Shown: positions 46,282-55,974, counted from the stretch's first letter. The stretch: DNA of 64,000 nt from Planktosalinus sp963977065 (GCA_963977065.1 CAXBNF010000010.1:28371-92370), one strand, 5' to 3'. The notes: a model not told the origin generated them from the letters alone. Made by a program: numbers and translations.

Positions 46282-46908
46282 GTGAAAAAGTATGTGGTAA
46301 AAATTCCGTTTTTTGTGCCTTACTTTTATCCAAAAAGAGTGTGGCACTTTTCGAGAAGAGAAAAAACCATCTATTTAACCTTTGATGACGGCCCCATTCC
46401 TGAAATAACTCCGTGGGTGTTGAAAGAGCTTAAAAAGTACCATGCCAAAGCGACCTTTTTTTGCATTGGTAAAAACATTGAGGAAAACTCCACTATTTTT
46501 AAACAAATTTCACTAGAAGGGCATACTGTTGGAAATCATACCTTTAATCACCTCAACGCAAATAAAGTTTCAGATAAAGAGTATACAGAAAATACCGTAA
46601 AAGCGGAACCCTATTTTGAAAAAGGCGCAAAATTATTTCGCCCTCCTTATGGCAAGCTCAACTCCAAAAAAGCAAATTTACTGCTTAGTAAAGGCTATAA
46701 AATAATAATGTGGGATGTTTTGAGTGCAGACTTTGACCAATCGATTACTGAGGAAAGGTGTCTTAAAAATGTGATGAAAAACACCCGGGAAGGGAGTGTA
46801 GTTATTTTTCATGATAGTAAAAAAGCAGCAAAAAATCTTCAGTATGTGTTACCAAAAATGCTGGCCCACTTTTCAGAAAAAGGATATGCTTTTAAGGCAA
46901 TTCATTAA
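46282..46908 (+). CDS. polysaccharide deacetylase (NodB family, CE4)
   Basis: A 208-residue NodB-fold enzyme that removes acetyl groups from amino-sugar polymers. The metal-site motif is YLTFDDGPIPE (near residue 36), followed by the histidine pair in GNHTFNHLN (near 86) and the catalytic-site RPPYGKLN (near 115). There is no signal peptide, though the N-terminus is hydrophobic (VVKIPFFVPYFY). Start is GTG, 3 bp after the DUF2723 stop, so they are co-translated. The 3' end overlaps the convergent thioredoxin-like gene by 4 bp. Confidence 0.9.
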   Translation: MKKYVVKIPFFVPYFYPKRVWHFSRREKTIYLTFDDGPIPEITPWVLKELKKYHAKATFFCIGKNIEENSTIFKQISLEGHTVGNHTFNHLNANKVSDKEYTENTVKAEPYFEKGAKLFRPPYGKLNSKKANLLLSKGYKIIMWDVLSADFDQSITEERCLKNVMKNTREGSVVIFHDSKKAAKNLQYVLPKMLAHFSEKGYAFKAIH

Positions 46909-47201
46909 ACATATTCATTCACCAAGCCAATGAGTGTATTGGCATCCTGCTCACCGCTTTGACGCCATTTCATCTCACCGTCTTTATAAATCATCAATGT
47001 GGGTAAACCCTTTATGCGAAGGGCTTCAGCCAAATCTTTGTTTTTCTCAACATCAATTTTAATGACTTTGGCCTTGTCGCCAAGAGCAGCCGCTACATCC
47101 CTTAAAACAGGATGCATCGCTGTGGATTGCTCATTCCAGTCTGTATAAAAGTCTAACAAAACCGGAACCTGCGCACTGATTAATTCACCAAATTTTGACA
47201 T
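46905..47201 (-). CDS. thioredoxin-fold protein without the catalytic cysteines
   Basis: A 98-residue protein with a clear thioredoxin core: VPVLLDFYTDW at the first strand, KVIKIDVEKNKDLAEAL, the cis-proline loop IKGLPTLMIYKDGE, and a final helix. Where thioredoxins have WCGPC, this reads WNEQS, and there is no cysteine anywhere in the protein. It therefore cannot be a dithiol oxidoreductase. Similar proteins with an altered loop occur in Flavobacteriia and may be chaperones or binding partners. An exact TAnnTTTG box lies 22 bp upstream. Confidence 0.85.
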   Translation of the reverse strand: MSKFGELISAQVPVLLDFYTDWNEQSTAMHPVLRDVAAALGDKAKVIKIDVEKNKDLAEALRIKGLPTLMIYKDGEMKWRQSGEQDANTLIGLVNEYV

Positions 47202-47222
47202 AATACAACCTCTTTAGATATA

Positions 47223-47230
47223 CAAATATA
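47223..47230 (-). promoter_or_regulatory. predicted -7 box of the thioredoxin-like gene
   Basis: The minus strand reads TATATTTG, an exact TAnnTTTG match about 22 bp before the ATG at 47201. The -33 region is not clear. Confidence 0.5.
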
Positions 47231-47279
47231 GCATTTATGGCGAAATGTGGTGATTTTTAGGGAATTTTTAATAAGCAGT

Positions 47280-48761
47280 TTATTTAATATTAATGTTAAG
47301 TGAGAAAACAGTAATTGAAGTTGTTCCAGATCCAACTAATCGTTGACCCCAAATTTCAACATAATCTCCGGGTGCAAGTTCTACTGTACCTGAAATTGAA
47401 TTACTTGAAATATCTGAAGTATTATTCACCCTCAAGATTGTATTGGTTTCAACCAATGTTGTAGTACCATTTTTTTTGATAAAAAAGGCATAAAAATCAC
47501 CCAATCCACTGTTTCCTCTGACAGAAAGAGCTGCATTGATTTGAAAAGTTCTTGTTCTTCTGCCGTTGTAAGTTAAACGATTGTCTTGAGGAGAGTTTGC
47601 CCTAAAAGCGTTTACAGCTGTGGTTGAGTTTGAATTTGAATTCCCTCTTAGATTAAATTCATTATTATTTGCTACGTTTTGAACAAAGCCAGTAGTAATC
47701 GTACCATTGTAATAAATATTAATCGTTGCTACATCATCAGATTCTCTTGGAATTCCCGGACAGTTAACAACCCAGTTATTATCAAAATTAAACCCGGCAA
47801 AAGACCCGGCTGTATATCTATTTACATAAGTACCGTCACCTGTAAACAAAGTGCTTAAAAGTATTCCTTCCCCAACTATAGGATTGGAGCTTACGTCTAT
47901 CCCGGTTGCTGAAGCGTCAACAGTACTAAATCCGCTCACTTTTTGTAACAAATCAAATGAACCTGTAAAAGTCTCAAACGTACCGGCATTACCAGAAAAC
48001 CATCCTTGATTACTTAGCAAAAGGCTGTTAATGTTGTTGTATGTAATTCCTGTAGTGTTACCAGAGTATTGTACAATATTAGAGAAATAAAGTCCCAATC
48101 CTGAAATAGTACCAACACTCGCCATATTGGCAACAATGGTGTTTTGAACCAAGAGTCTTTGGCTTGTACTACCATTAATATTAAATGCTGTTCCTGTTCC
48201 ACTACCCGCAGAAACTCCTCCTAGTAAGGTAAGGTTTCTAATACTCCCTCCTGTTGATCCTGTAAAAATTGTTCCTGAAGTTCTGAGCAATCTATCTTCA
48301 TTGGCATCAAGACCAGACAAATAAGCGTTATTCAAATCTATGGTATTGTTCAAAACAATCGTTCCATTTACCTCATAATAGGTATTTGCCTCCAACGTAA
48401 TAACCCCTCCTGAAGGAGCGGGAAAATCTGCTTCACTTTTTACAAGTACAAAATTATCTCGTTTCTCCAGTGAAGAGTTTAACTTGACCCACTCATCATC
48501 AATTTCTTCAAAAAAATAAAAAGCGCGTTCATCAAGGTCATAGACCAACAATCCATTTGCAGGATCTGTAATGGCAAGCCGTTGTGCAGTTGTCATTCTG
48601 GGGGTTAATATACCTTGTGATGTAGAGGACACATCAAGCATCGAAGAGGAATCAGGACTCACAGTTCCAATACCAACCTGAGAAAAAGAACTAATAAAAA
48701 ATAAGTTTGCAAATAAGAGTAAAGCAATTTTATTGCTTAAAAGAGATTTGGGGATTGACAT
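47280..48761 (-). CDS. large secreted surface protein with N-terminal GIGT module
   Basis: A 493-residue exported protein. After the signal peptide (FFISSFSQ) it has the common Bacteroidota module VGIGTVSPDSSSMLDVSS, then GILTPRMTTAQRLAITDP and NGLLVYDLDERAFYFFEE (to about residue 95). This module is found in many tail-fibre-like and surface proteins. The rest is Asn/Thr/Gly/Ser-rich beta sequence, suggesting a beta-helix or stacked-strand rod (about residues 110-330) and a jelly-roll-like C-terminal part. No sorting tail or enzyme motif is visible. Its function is unknown; adhesion is a guess. A related module type may occur in the S74 protein at the right edge. Confidence 0.65.
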   Translation of the reverse strand: MSIPKSLLSNKIALLLFANLFFISSFSQVGIGTVSPDSSSMLDVSSTSQGILTPRMTTAQRLAITDPANGLLVYDLDERAFYFFEEIDDEWVKLNSSLEKRDNFVLVKSEADFPAPSGGVITLEANTYYEVNGTIVLNNTIDLNNAYLSGLDANEDRLLRTSGTIFTGSTGGSIRNLTLLGGVSAGSGTGTAFNINGSTSQRLLVQNTIVANMASVGTISGLGLYFSNIVQYSGNTTGITYNNINSLLLSNQGWFSGNAGTFETFTGSFDLLQKVSGFSTVDASATGIDVSSNPIVGEGILLSTLFTGDGTYVNRYTAGSFAGFNFDNNWVVNCPGIPRESDDVATINIYYNGTITTGFVQNVANNNEFNLRGNSNSNSTTAVNAFRANSPQDNRLTYNGRRTRTFQINAALSVRGNSGLGDFYAFFIKKNGTTTLVETNTILRVNNTSDISSNSISGTVELAPGDYVEIWGQRLVGSGTTSITVFSLNINIK

Positions 48762-48935
48762 AAAATAGTGTTTAAATTAAAAAACAATTAAAGAAACTGT
48801 ATTTTAAAAACACTAAAGCTTTGAATTTCATTTGATTTAGGGGAAGCAAATATTCCGAAAAAATTCTGAACAATCAAAATAAAATCAATCCTTAATAGAT
48901 TTTTTTCGACAATTGGTAGTGAATCACAGAAAATT

Positions 48936-51443
48936 TTAAAATTCATTGAGCGTTTTAGTGTGAAGGCTTATTATTTTTTCATCATTCGTTTTGAAAAAAA
49001 CAACTTTCAGTTCACCCGGTAACAAATCAAAAAAGTTATCTTCAAAATGTCCCTTGCTTTCAGTATATAAAAAGACGTTTTTTTGAAGTACTTCACTGTA
49101 AAGTTCTATTTCAAATCCATCGGGAACTTTCTTGACCTTTTGTTCTATTTCGCCGGAAGGTAACGCCAATTCTTTTGGTTTGAGTAAATAAAATAGTGAT
49201 TGCTTTTCCTGAAAGGTGGCTACAAAAACAATTCTATTTGCAACTATGTCATATCCCTTAACAGGGATTTGCAAGTAAAGTTCACTGCTATTTGGATGCA
49301 CACTGATGCTTTTAGTATAATCTTGAAGTTTGTTTCCATTAAAATCTAAAACTTCAACTTTTAAAGAATCCTGGTATGTTTTTAAATGATCATTGACAAT
49401 ATAAACCTGAAGTGTATCATCCACTATTTCTGAAGAAATAAGTACATTTTCAAAACTGCGTCTTGCTTGATAATGCAACGCCTTCCAATTACCAAAAAAA
49501 TCAATACTTGACCAACTCACCGCCGGCCAGCAATCGTTGAGTTGCCAGTACAAACTACCCATAGTGTATGGTCTGGCTCGACGATGTGCTTCAATGCCTT
49601 TACCAATGCCATAGGCTTGCAACAACTGACTCACATACACATAATCTTCAGCGCTTTCAGGAACAGGAAAATCACGCTCCATATACTCTTTGATTCTTTC
49701 AAAACCAATGCGGTGTTTCTGATGATTTCGGAAGCCTGGAGAGCTGATGTCGATTGCATCGCTTTGATTGATGAACTTAATAACTTCATAACTCGGAAAG
49801 CCTTGAAAACCAAACTCACTCATAAATCGCGGTACCTTTTTTTCCAAATCCTCAAACGGATGCCCGTCGTGCCAAATCCACCAGTCGTGGGCGTCGCCTT
49901 CGGTTTTGTAACGTTCGTCTCCGCGACCAAACCTGGGGGATGTTTCCCAATAATCTGTATCTGTGAGTTGTTGTACTGTTTTGGGTAAAATAGAATCAAA
50001 CAATTTTAAATAATTATTCCAAATTTCTTCTTTTTCACTTTCGCTTCTACCATCCTGCCAGCCCCAACGGTGCCAGCCTTCGCTGTTTTCGTTATTACCA
50101 CACCACAAAGCAATACTGCTGTAATTGCGCAACCGTTTTACATTGTCAATGGCTTCTTGCTGCACGTTGTTTAAAAAATCTTCATCTCCCGGATACATCG
50201 CGCAGGCGAACATAAAATCTTGCCAAATCAGGATGCCTTTTTCATCACATTTTTGATAAAAAATATCGTTTTCATAAATGCCTCCACCCCATACGCGCAG
50301 CATATTTATATTGGCAGCCACGACATCATTGAGCAATTGCTCATATTGCTGCTCTGTAACTTCACTTTGAAAACTGTTTTGTGGAATATAATTGGCGCCT
50401 TTCATAAATACCGGTTCTCCGTTTACTTTAAAATAAAACGACTCGCCTTCTGCATCTTTTTCAGTAATATGCTCAATGGTACGCAAGCCTTTTTTCAGTT
50501 GAAAGGCATCGATAAGCACGTTTTTATGCTTCAGTCGCACTTCCATCTCATACAAGTGTGGCTCGCCCAGATTGTGAGGCCACCAGCGTGTGGGATTTGT
50601 AATTTCAAACGGAATATTTACCCTTTGCTTCCCTTTGGTGAGTTGTAGTTTTTCTGAGGCAATGAATCGATTTGACACCAAAACCTCAATAACAATTTCT
50701 GTATCCTCAGAAAGGTTTACTTCAATTTCTGCTTGCAGTTGTGCCAATGCATCTGTTAGTGAAACTTGCTTAATATAAATATCCTCTAATTTGGCACTGT
50801 CCCAGGATTCTAAATACACATCACGCCAAATCCCCGCAGTATTAAGCTTCGGACCCCAATCCCAGCCGTACTGAAATTGCGCTTTACGCGTAAAAATTCG
50901 ATTGCCTTCAGGTAGCTCATAGCCCAATTTTTCATTTGCGGCTTCTTCATAAATTTGTGTGGGTTCGAAAACAATTTTTAATGTGTTTTCCTCTTTTAGT
51001 AAAGACTTCACTTCCACTTGCCACTTCCGGAATGCATTATTGGTTTTTAAGACAAGGCTATCATTCAAATACACCCGAGCATAAGTGTCTAACCCTTCAA
51101 AATTGAGAAAATGATTGCTTTTTTGAAGTGTTTTTTCATCCACCGAAAAACTGGTTTGATATTCCCAGAATTTCTCAGAAACCCATTGCATTTTGTGCTC
51201 ATTATCACCCACAAAGGGGTTGGGGATAAGTTCATTATTTATCAAATCTGAATATACATTTCCCGGCACAATTGCGGGAAGCCATCGTCTCCCCTCTGCA
51301 TCTGTAAATCCCCAATTTGTATGTAAGTTTTGTTTAATAACAAGGTTGTCAGATTGTTTTGAAATTGGTTGTTCTGATTGTCTTTCACAACCGAATATCA
51401 TTAAAAGAATCATCATAAATACCTTATACTTTACTCTAACCAT
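48936..51443 (-). CDS. beta-mannosidase (GH2 family), lipoprotein
   Basis: An 835-residue GH2 enzyme that releases mannose from beta-linked ends. The signal MILLMIFGC is a lipobox, placing it on the cell envelope. The sugar-binding domain contains NFEGLDTYARVYLND; the catalytic barrel has the acid/base in LWCGNNENSEGW (near residue 426) and the nucleophile in FMSEFGFQGFPS (near residue 540). QYGWDWGPKLNTAGIWRDV is a beta-mannosidase hallmark. Its ATG overlaps the end of cutC by 8 bp, so the genes are coupled. It probably works with the other glycosidases in the window. Confidence 0.93.
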   Translation of the reverse strand: MVRVKYKVFMMILLMIFGCERQSEQPISKQSDNLVIKQNLHTNWGFTDAEGRRWLPAIVPGNVYSDLINNELIPNPFVGDNEHKMQWVSEKFWEYQTSFSVDEKTLQKSNHFLNFEGLDTYARVYLNDSLVLKTNNAFRKWQVEVKSLLKEENTLKIVFEPTQIYEEAANEKLGYELPEGNRIFTRKAQFQYGWDWGPKLNTAGIWRDVYLESWDSAKLEDIYIKQVSLTDALAQLQAEIEVNLSEDTEIVIEVLVSNRFIASEKLQLTKGKQRVNIPFEITNPTRWWPHNLGEPHLYEMEVRLKHKNVLIDAFQLKKGLRTIEHITEKDAEGESFYFKVNGEPVFMKGANYIPQNSFQSEVTEQQYEQLLNDVVAANINMLRVWGGGIYENDIFYQKCDEKGILIWQDFMFACAMYPGDEDFLNNVQQEAIDNVKRLRNYSSIALWCGNNENSEGWHRWGWQDGRSESEKEEIWNNYLKLFDSILPKTVQQLTDTDYWETSPRFGRGDERYKTEGDAHDWWIWHDGHPFEDLEKKVPRFMSEFGFQGFPSYEVIKFINQSDAIDISSPGFRNHQKHRIGFERIKEYMERDFPVPESAEDYVYVSQLLQAYGIGKGIEAHRRARPYTMGSLYWQLNDCWPAVSWSSIDFFGNWKALHYQARRSFENVLISSEIVDDTLQVYIVNDHLKTYQDSLKVEVLDFNGNKLQDYTKSISVHPNSSELYLQIPVKGYDIVANRIVFVATFQEKQSLFYLLKPKELALPSGEIEQKVKKVPDGFEIELYSEVLQKNVFLYTESKGHFEDNFFDLLPGELKVVFFKTNDEKIISLHTKTLNEF

Positions 51444-52155
51444 TTTTTAAAATTTTACGGATGATTTCAATACTTGATTCATACACCTTATTTTCCTCAA
51501 AAAACTTTGTACTATTCATTGCAACTAAAGGTTTCTGGGTCTCCTTAACCAAAACCGAAGCCGATGCGTGTAACTCTTCAAACCCGACATCTTTAAAAAG
51601 TTTTACATTGTTTTCGTTAATTCCACCGCCGGGCATTATTTGAATGCGTCCTTTGGCTTGATTTTTTAATTGAACCAAAAGTTCCAAACCTTGTTCTGCC
51701 GTGGTTTTCTGACCTGAAGTTAAAACCCGGTGAACACCAACATCAATTAAGGTTTCTAACTCCCCTGTCGGGTTTGGCACCCAGTCAAAGGCACGATGAA
51801 ACGTAAAGGGCAATGGCTTGCTTAGTTCGACCAATTCTTTAGTTCTAATAACATCCATTGAATTATCAACATTCAAAACCCCGGAAACAATACCTGCACA
51901 ACCCATTTTTTTGCATTGCAGGATATCTGCTTTCATCATTTCAAATTCCTCACTGGAGTATGTGAAATTACCGCTTCGAGGCCGAATCAACACAAATACC
52001 GGAATGGAAACTTTCTTTAAAACCTCTTGAATCATCCCAAATGATGGCGTTAGACCACCCACAGCCAATTCGCTGCACAGCTCAATGCGGTGTGCGCCGG
52101 CAGTTTCAGCATTGAAAGCTGATTGTATATTTGCCGCACAGATTTCTAGTAACAT
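51436..52155 (-). CDS. cutC: CutC family protein
   Basis: A 239-residue TIM-barrel protein with the family start LEICAANIQSAFNAETAGAH, then RIELCSELAVGGLTPSFGM and IMPGGGINENNV. CutC was named for copper homeostasis in E. coli, but its biochemical role is still unclear. Here it is coupled to a beta-mannosidase, as often seen in Bacteroidota, which suggests a link to sugar metabolism. The start at the ATG 52155 is clear. Confidence 0.92.
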   Translation of the reverse strand: MLLEICAANIQSAFNAETAGAHRIELCSELAVGGLTPSFGMIQEVLKKVSIPVFVLIRPRSGNFTYSSEEFEMMKADILQCKKMGCAGIVSGVLNVDNSMDVIRTKELVELSKPLPFTFHRAFDWVPNPTGELETLIDVGVHRVLTSGQKTTAEQGLELLVQLKNQAKGRIQIMPGGGINENNVKLFKDVGFEELHASASVLVKETQKPLVAMNSTKFFEENKVYESSIEIIRKILKNG

Positions 52156-52508
52156 TCTTTTACTTTTTTCAGTATAGTTGAATTTGATTCTGAAAATATA
52201 GCAACTAATTTATATTTCACTCCGAAAAAGTTGTGTTTTTTTTGAATCGTGTTATTGCTTTGCAAAAAAAGTAGCGATTTATACTAACAATTTATCCTAT
52301 ACTTATTTACTAATACTTTTTGAATTCATTTGGCACAAACATCATCTTCGTGATTTATGATTCATCATTATAAACCCTTCTCTTTTAAATTACTCCTTGA
52401 TTTTAAATTTTGTTTTCAATTTTAAAAAGTTTAATTTTCCGAAATCGAATACCGTTTTATTTAACCATATTAATAGCGTCATTGTAACTTTCAACTAACG
52501 ATTCACAG
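52156..52508. other. divergent intergenic region without a recognisable gene
   Basis: An AT-rich stretch between cutC (leftward) and the secreted hydrolase (rightward). It must hold both promoters, but I see no box pair close to the consensus and no strong hairpin. The only repeat I noticed is a short near-copy, gatttatgattcatcatt. Confidence 0.6.
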
Positions 52509-53603
52509 ATGAAAAAAATCTACATAGTTACCCTAATCTTCTTTATAACATCATTTTTATCAAACGAAGTTACAGCACAATGTGAAGGTGTAACAATTGA
52601 AAGTTTAACAAACCCCGGGCCTTATGAGGTAGCTACCCTCACCGAAGCTGATGGCATTAGAAATGGACCGGATTATCTGGGTGCCACGATATATTATCCC
52701 ACAAATGCAACTCCTCCTTTTGCAAGTATTGCTATTGTACCCGGATTTACAGCATTACCCACAAGCGTTCAAGAATGGGGGCCTTTTTATGCTTCTCATG
52801 GAATTGTGGCAATAATTATAGGAACGAACTCCATTTTTGATTTCCCCGAAGCAAGAGCTCTGGCTCTTTTAGATGCTCTTGAAACCATGCGTCAGGAAAA
52901 TTTTAGAAATTCATCGCCATTGGAAAACAAAATTGATGAGGATAAGTTTGCCGTAAGCGGATGGTCTATGGGCGGTGGTGGTGCGCAACGTGCAGCAGTC
53001 TTAGACAACACCCTTAAAGGTGTGGTAGCGTTATGCCCTTGGTTACCAAACCCGTCACTAAACCACGAGAGTGCGGTACTCATATTTAGTGGTCAAAATG
53101 ACCCTACTGCGCCTCCTGCTCAACACGCAGACCTTCACTATAATGCAACACCAAACTCCACTGATAAGCTTCTTTTTGAAGTTGCAAACGGAAATCATTC
53201 CGTTGCCAATACACCCAATGGCGGCAATGGTGTAGTTGGACAAATTGCCCTTTCATGGCTTAAATTATATGTGGATGAAGATGATTGTTATTGTCCTTTA
53301 TTAACAGATTCACTTTTAGTTGATCCTCCGGCAGCTTCAAAAGTACTCTCCAGTTTTGAGTGTGAGTTGCTTGGATTGCCTGAAAACAGCGTTGCGCTTA
53401 CTTTTTATCCCAATCCTACAAAAAATACTGTGAATGTAAACATCCAAACCAATACACAATACAGTATTTACAATTCTCTTGGCCAACAATTGTTGACAGG
53501 CCTACTTACTCAAAATGAAAATCAAATTGACTTTTCAAACTTTGTTAAAGGGATTTATTATGTAAGAATGGAGAATGAAACTTTGAAAATTATACGGAAT
53601 TAA
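52509..53603 (+). CDS. secreted alpha/beta-hydrolase of the cutinase / polyester-hydrolase type with type 9 sorting tail
   Basis: A 364-residue exported esterase. Signal peptide to about residue 24 (TAQ). The hydrolase domain (about 25-275) has GPYEVATLTEADG, the oxyanion-loop phrase VPGFTALP, the nucleophile elbow SGWSMGGGGAQRAAV (Ser near 151), the probable catalytic Asp in FSGQNDPTAPPAQHA, and the His in NGNHSVAN. Trp before the nucleophile Ser and the run of four glycines are features of PET-active cutinases. Bacteroidota homologues such as PET27 and PET30 share this layout with the C-terminal type 9 sorting domain, seen here as FYPNPTKNTVNVNI to KIIRN (last 75 residues). Six cysteines probably form disulfides. 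Natural substrate unknown. Confidence 0.85.
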   Translation: MKKIYIVTLIFFITSFLSNEVTAQCEGVTIESLTNPGPYEVATLTEADGIRNGPDYLGATIYYPTNATPPFASIAIVPGFTALPTSVQEWGPFYASHGIVAIIIGTNSIFDFPEARALALLDALETMRQENFRNSSPLENKIDEDKFAVSGWSMGGGGAQRAAVLDNTLKGVVALCPWLPNPSLNHESAVLIFSGQNDPTAPPAQHADLHYNATPNSTDKLLFEVANGNHSVANTPNGGNGVVGQIALSWLKLYVDEDDCYCPLLTDSLLVDPPAASKVLSSFECELLGLPENSVALTFYPNPTKNTVNVNIQTNTQYSIYNSLGQQLLTGLLTQNENQIDFSNFVKGIYYVRMENETLKIIRN

Positions 53604-53670
53604 GTAGTTGTACTTCTAAAAAAAATATGGAATACTAAGTCCAAATAATTCAATGAGTTTGTTTTGTATT

Positions 53671-55974
53671 TCACTTAACAAAAACCTCATCAATAAACAA
53701 CCAAGCCTTATGGCCGGCACCTTGCGCACCATCCGGAATGGTGCCGTAATTTTTGATGGTTATATTAATGAATCTCGCTTCTAAATTTTCAAAACGAACT
53801 TCTAAATTTTTTAAATTTTTCCCGCCATCAACCAAAGTACCATTATGATTTGTCAAACTATTTTTTTCATTATCTAAAACTGCAACTTCAACAATTGACG
53901 GTGCGTAAATCCATTGCCCTATGGCGTCATAAAATCTGGTTGAAATCTTGTTTATTGGGGTAGCTACGCCTAAATCAATTTCCACAATCAAATCATCCCC
54001 CCAAAACCCCAGCCATTCCTTATCGCCATAACGTTTATTACTGCCTTGTATGCCATTGATCAAACCTGCTGCGCCACTGCCGCTATAGACTTTGCTGGGC
54101 TCCACACTGAGTTTAATTTTTTTGCCCACGGCCTTATGCATTTTGATTGTTTCCTCAAAAATAGAACTTAATTGCTTTCCGGTTTCATCATAAACAGCTG
54201 CCTTTAGTTGAAGGTCTTCTAAGACAATAATGGGGTTTTCATAATTGACAGATTGTGAAGTTGGATTACTACCATCAGTGGTGTAAAAAATGGGGTTGGA
54301 ACTACTTTCTGATTTCAATACAAACTGCACTCCATTTTCAGTAGATTGAATTTCACCTTTTATTTCATACAAATGATTGGCATAATTGACATTCATTGTA
54401 TCCATTCGTTTGTGAAAGTGTTCCAGACGTTTTACAAAATCGCTGTAGTCTTTATGTATTTCTGAAGTCCAAAGCACTTCGCTCATCGCGATGGCTCTGG
54501 GAAATGCCATATATTCCACTTGCTTTTCGTCCTGTATATATTCGGTCCAAACGTTTCCCTGAGCACCAAGTACATATTTTTCCTCATCAAGTGTTAAGCC
54601 TTCCGGAATGGGATCAAAACGATACACTTTTTCCAAGGGTAAATATCCGCCAATGGCAAGGGGTTCCTGATCGTTATCACTTTGGTAATAATCAAAATAG
54701 CAATGTGACGTGGGCGTCATAATTACATTATGGCCTTGCTTTGCGGCTGCTACAGCACCTTCTGTGCCGCGCCAGGACATTACAGTAGCATTGGGCGCCA
54801 AACCGCCTTCCAGAATCTCGTCCCAACCGATGATTTGGCGCCCCTTGTTATTCAGGTATTTTTCCATTCGGGTGATGAAGTGGCTTTGAAGTTCGTGCTC
54901 GTCTTTTAAGCCTTCTTTTTTAATGAGTGCCTGACAACTTTCACAGTTTTTCCATCGGGTTTTAGGGGCTTCATCACCGCCAATGTGAATATACGTACTT
55001 GGAAACAATTCCAGCACCTCATCCAAAACATCTTCCAGAAAAGCGAATGTTTCTTCCTTGGGACAATAAATGTCTTCAAAAACGCCCCATAGTTTGGCAA
55101 CTCCCGGATTTTCTCCCGTGCAACCCAAGTGAGGATAAGCCGCTATGGCAGCCTGGGAATGTCCTGGCATTTCAATTTCCGGAATTATGGTAATGTGTCT
55201 TTCGGCAGCATAGGCCACAATTTCTTTAACCTCTTCTTGGGTGTAGTAACCACCGTAACGTTTTCCGTCAAATTGGTGTGGTATATCGTTGTAATGTCCA
55301 ATAAGTGTTTCATCACGCCAAGCCGCAACTTCCTGAAGTTTTGGATATTTTTTTATTTCGATACGCCAGCCTTGGTCTTCGGTTAAATGCCAGTGAAAGG
55401 TATTCATCTTAAGCAACGCCATCATATCGATGTATTTCTTAATGAATTCCACCGGAAAGAAATGGCGACCCACATCCAGATGCATTCCGCGATAAGCAAA
55501 TTGTGGTGCGTCTTCAATATGTTGAGCTTGTAAATAGATTTTATCAGCATTAAAACTTTGATTTTCTAATGCTTCAGGCAATAATTGTCTTAAGGTTTGT
55601 ACAGCATAAAACGCACCCGTTTCCGTCGATGCTTTTACGGAAATTTTTTCTGATGAAATGCTTAAATGATACCCGGAGGTTTCAGAAATTGAAGTGTCAA
55701 AAATAAATTCAATGTCTGCAGTTTTATCATTTTCGCTTAAGCGAAAGTTTGCTCCTTGTTCTATGAACGTTTTAAAAAACAATGCTGATTCTTTCAACTG
55801 TTCATCAAAAACAATTTTTGAATTTGATGACAAAACAAAATGGTCCTCATTGATTTGTTGAAGGTTGGGTTGTGGGAGAATGGAGGTATTGGACTTTTTA
55901 ATATCAGTTTTGTTACTGCAGGAAAATGCTAAAACCAAAATAAAAAAAACAGCTATTAGTTTGAATAATTTCAA
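53671..55974 (-). CDS. beta-N-acetylhexosaminidase (GH20), lipoprotein
   Basis: A 767-residue exo-enzyme releasing N-acetylglucosamine or N-acetylgalactosamine from glycans. The lipoprotein signal ends LVLAFSC. A GH20b domain (about 35-155) is followed by the catalytic barrel with MNTFHWHLTEDQGWRIEIKK and the catalytic Asp-Glu pair in HIGGDEAPKTRW (near residue 338). The C-terminal 250 residues hold a chitobiase-like domain (SNPIFYTTDGSNPTSQ) and a discoidin-like sugar-binding domain ending in AWLFIDEVFVK. It converges with the hydrolase gene. No regulatory gene is adjacent. Confidence 0.94.
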   Translation of the reverse strand: MKLFKLIAVFFILVLAFSCSNKTDIKKSNTSILPQPNLQQINEDHFVLSSNSKIVFDEQLKESALFFKTFIEQGANFRLSENDKTADIEFIFDTSISETSGYHLSISSEKISVKASTETGAFYAVQTLRQLLPEALENQSFNADKIYLQAQHIEDAPQFAYRGMHLDVGRHFFPVEFIKKYIDMMALLKMNTFHWHLTEDQGWRIEIKKYPKLQEVAAWRDETLIGHYNDIPHQFDGKRYGGYYTQEEVKEIVAYAAERHITIIPEIEMPGHSQAAIAAYPHLGCTGENPGVAKLWGVFEDIYCPKEETFAFLEDVLDEVLELFPSTYIHIGGDEAPKTRWKNCESCQALIKKEGLKDEHELQSHFITRMEKYLNNKGRQIIGWDEILEGGLAPNATVMSWRGTEGAVAAAKQGHNVIMTPTSHCYFDYYQSDNDQEPLAIGGYLPLEKVYRFDPIPEGLTLDEEKYVLGAQGNVWTEYIQDEKQVEYMAFPRAIAMSEVLWTSEIHKDYSDFVKRLEHFHKRMDTMNVNYANHLYEIKGEIQSTENGVQFVLKSESSSNPIFYTTDGSNPTSQSVNYENPIIVLEDLQLKAAVYDETGKQLSSIFEETIKMHKAVGKKIKLSVEPSKVYSGSGAAGLINGIQGSNKRYGDKEWLGFWGDDLIVEIDLGVATPINKISTRFYDAIGQWIYAPSIVEVAVLDNEKNSLTNHNGTLVDGGKNLKNLEVRFENLEARFINITIKNYGTIPDGAQGAGHKAWLFIDEVFVK

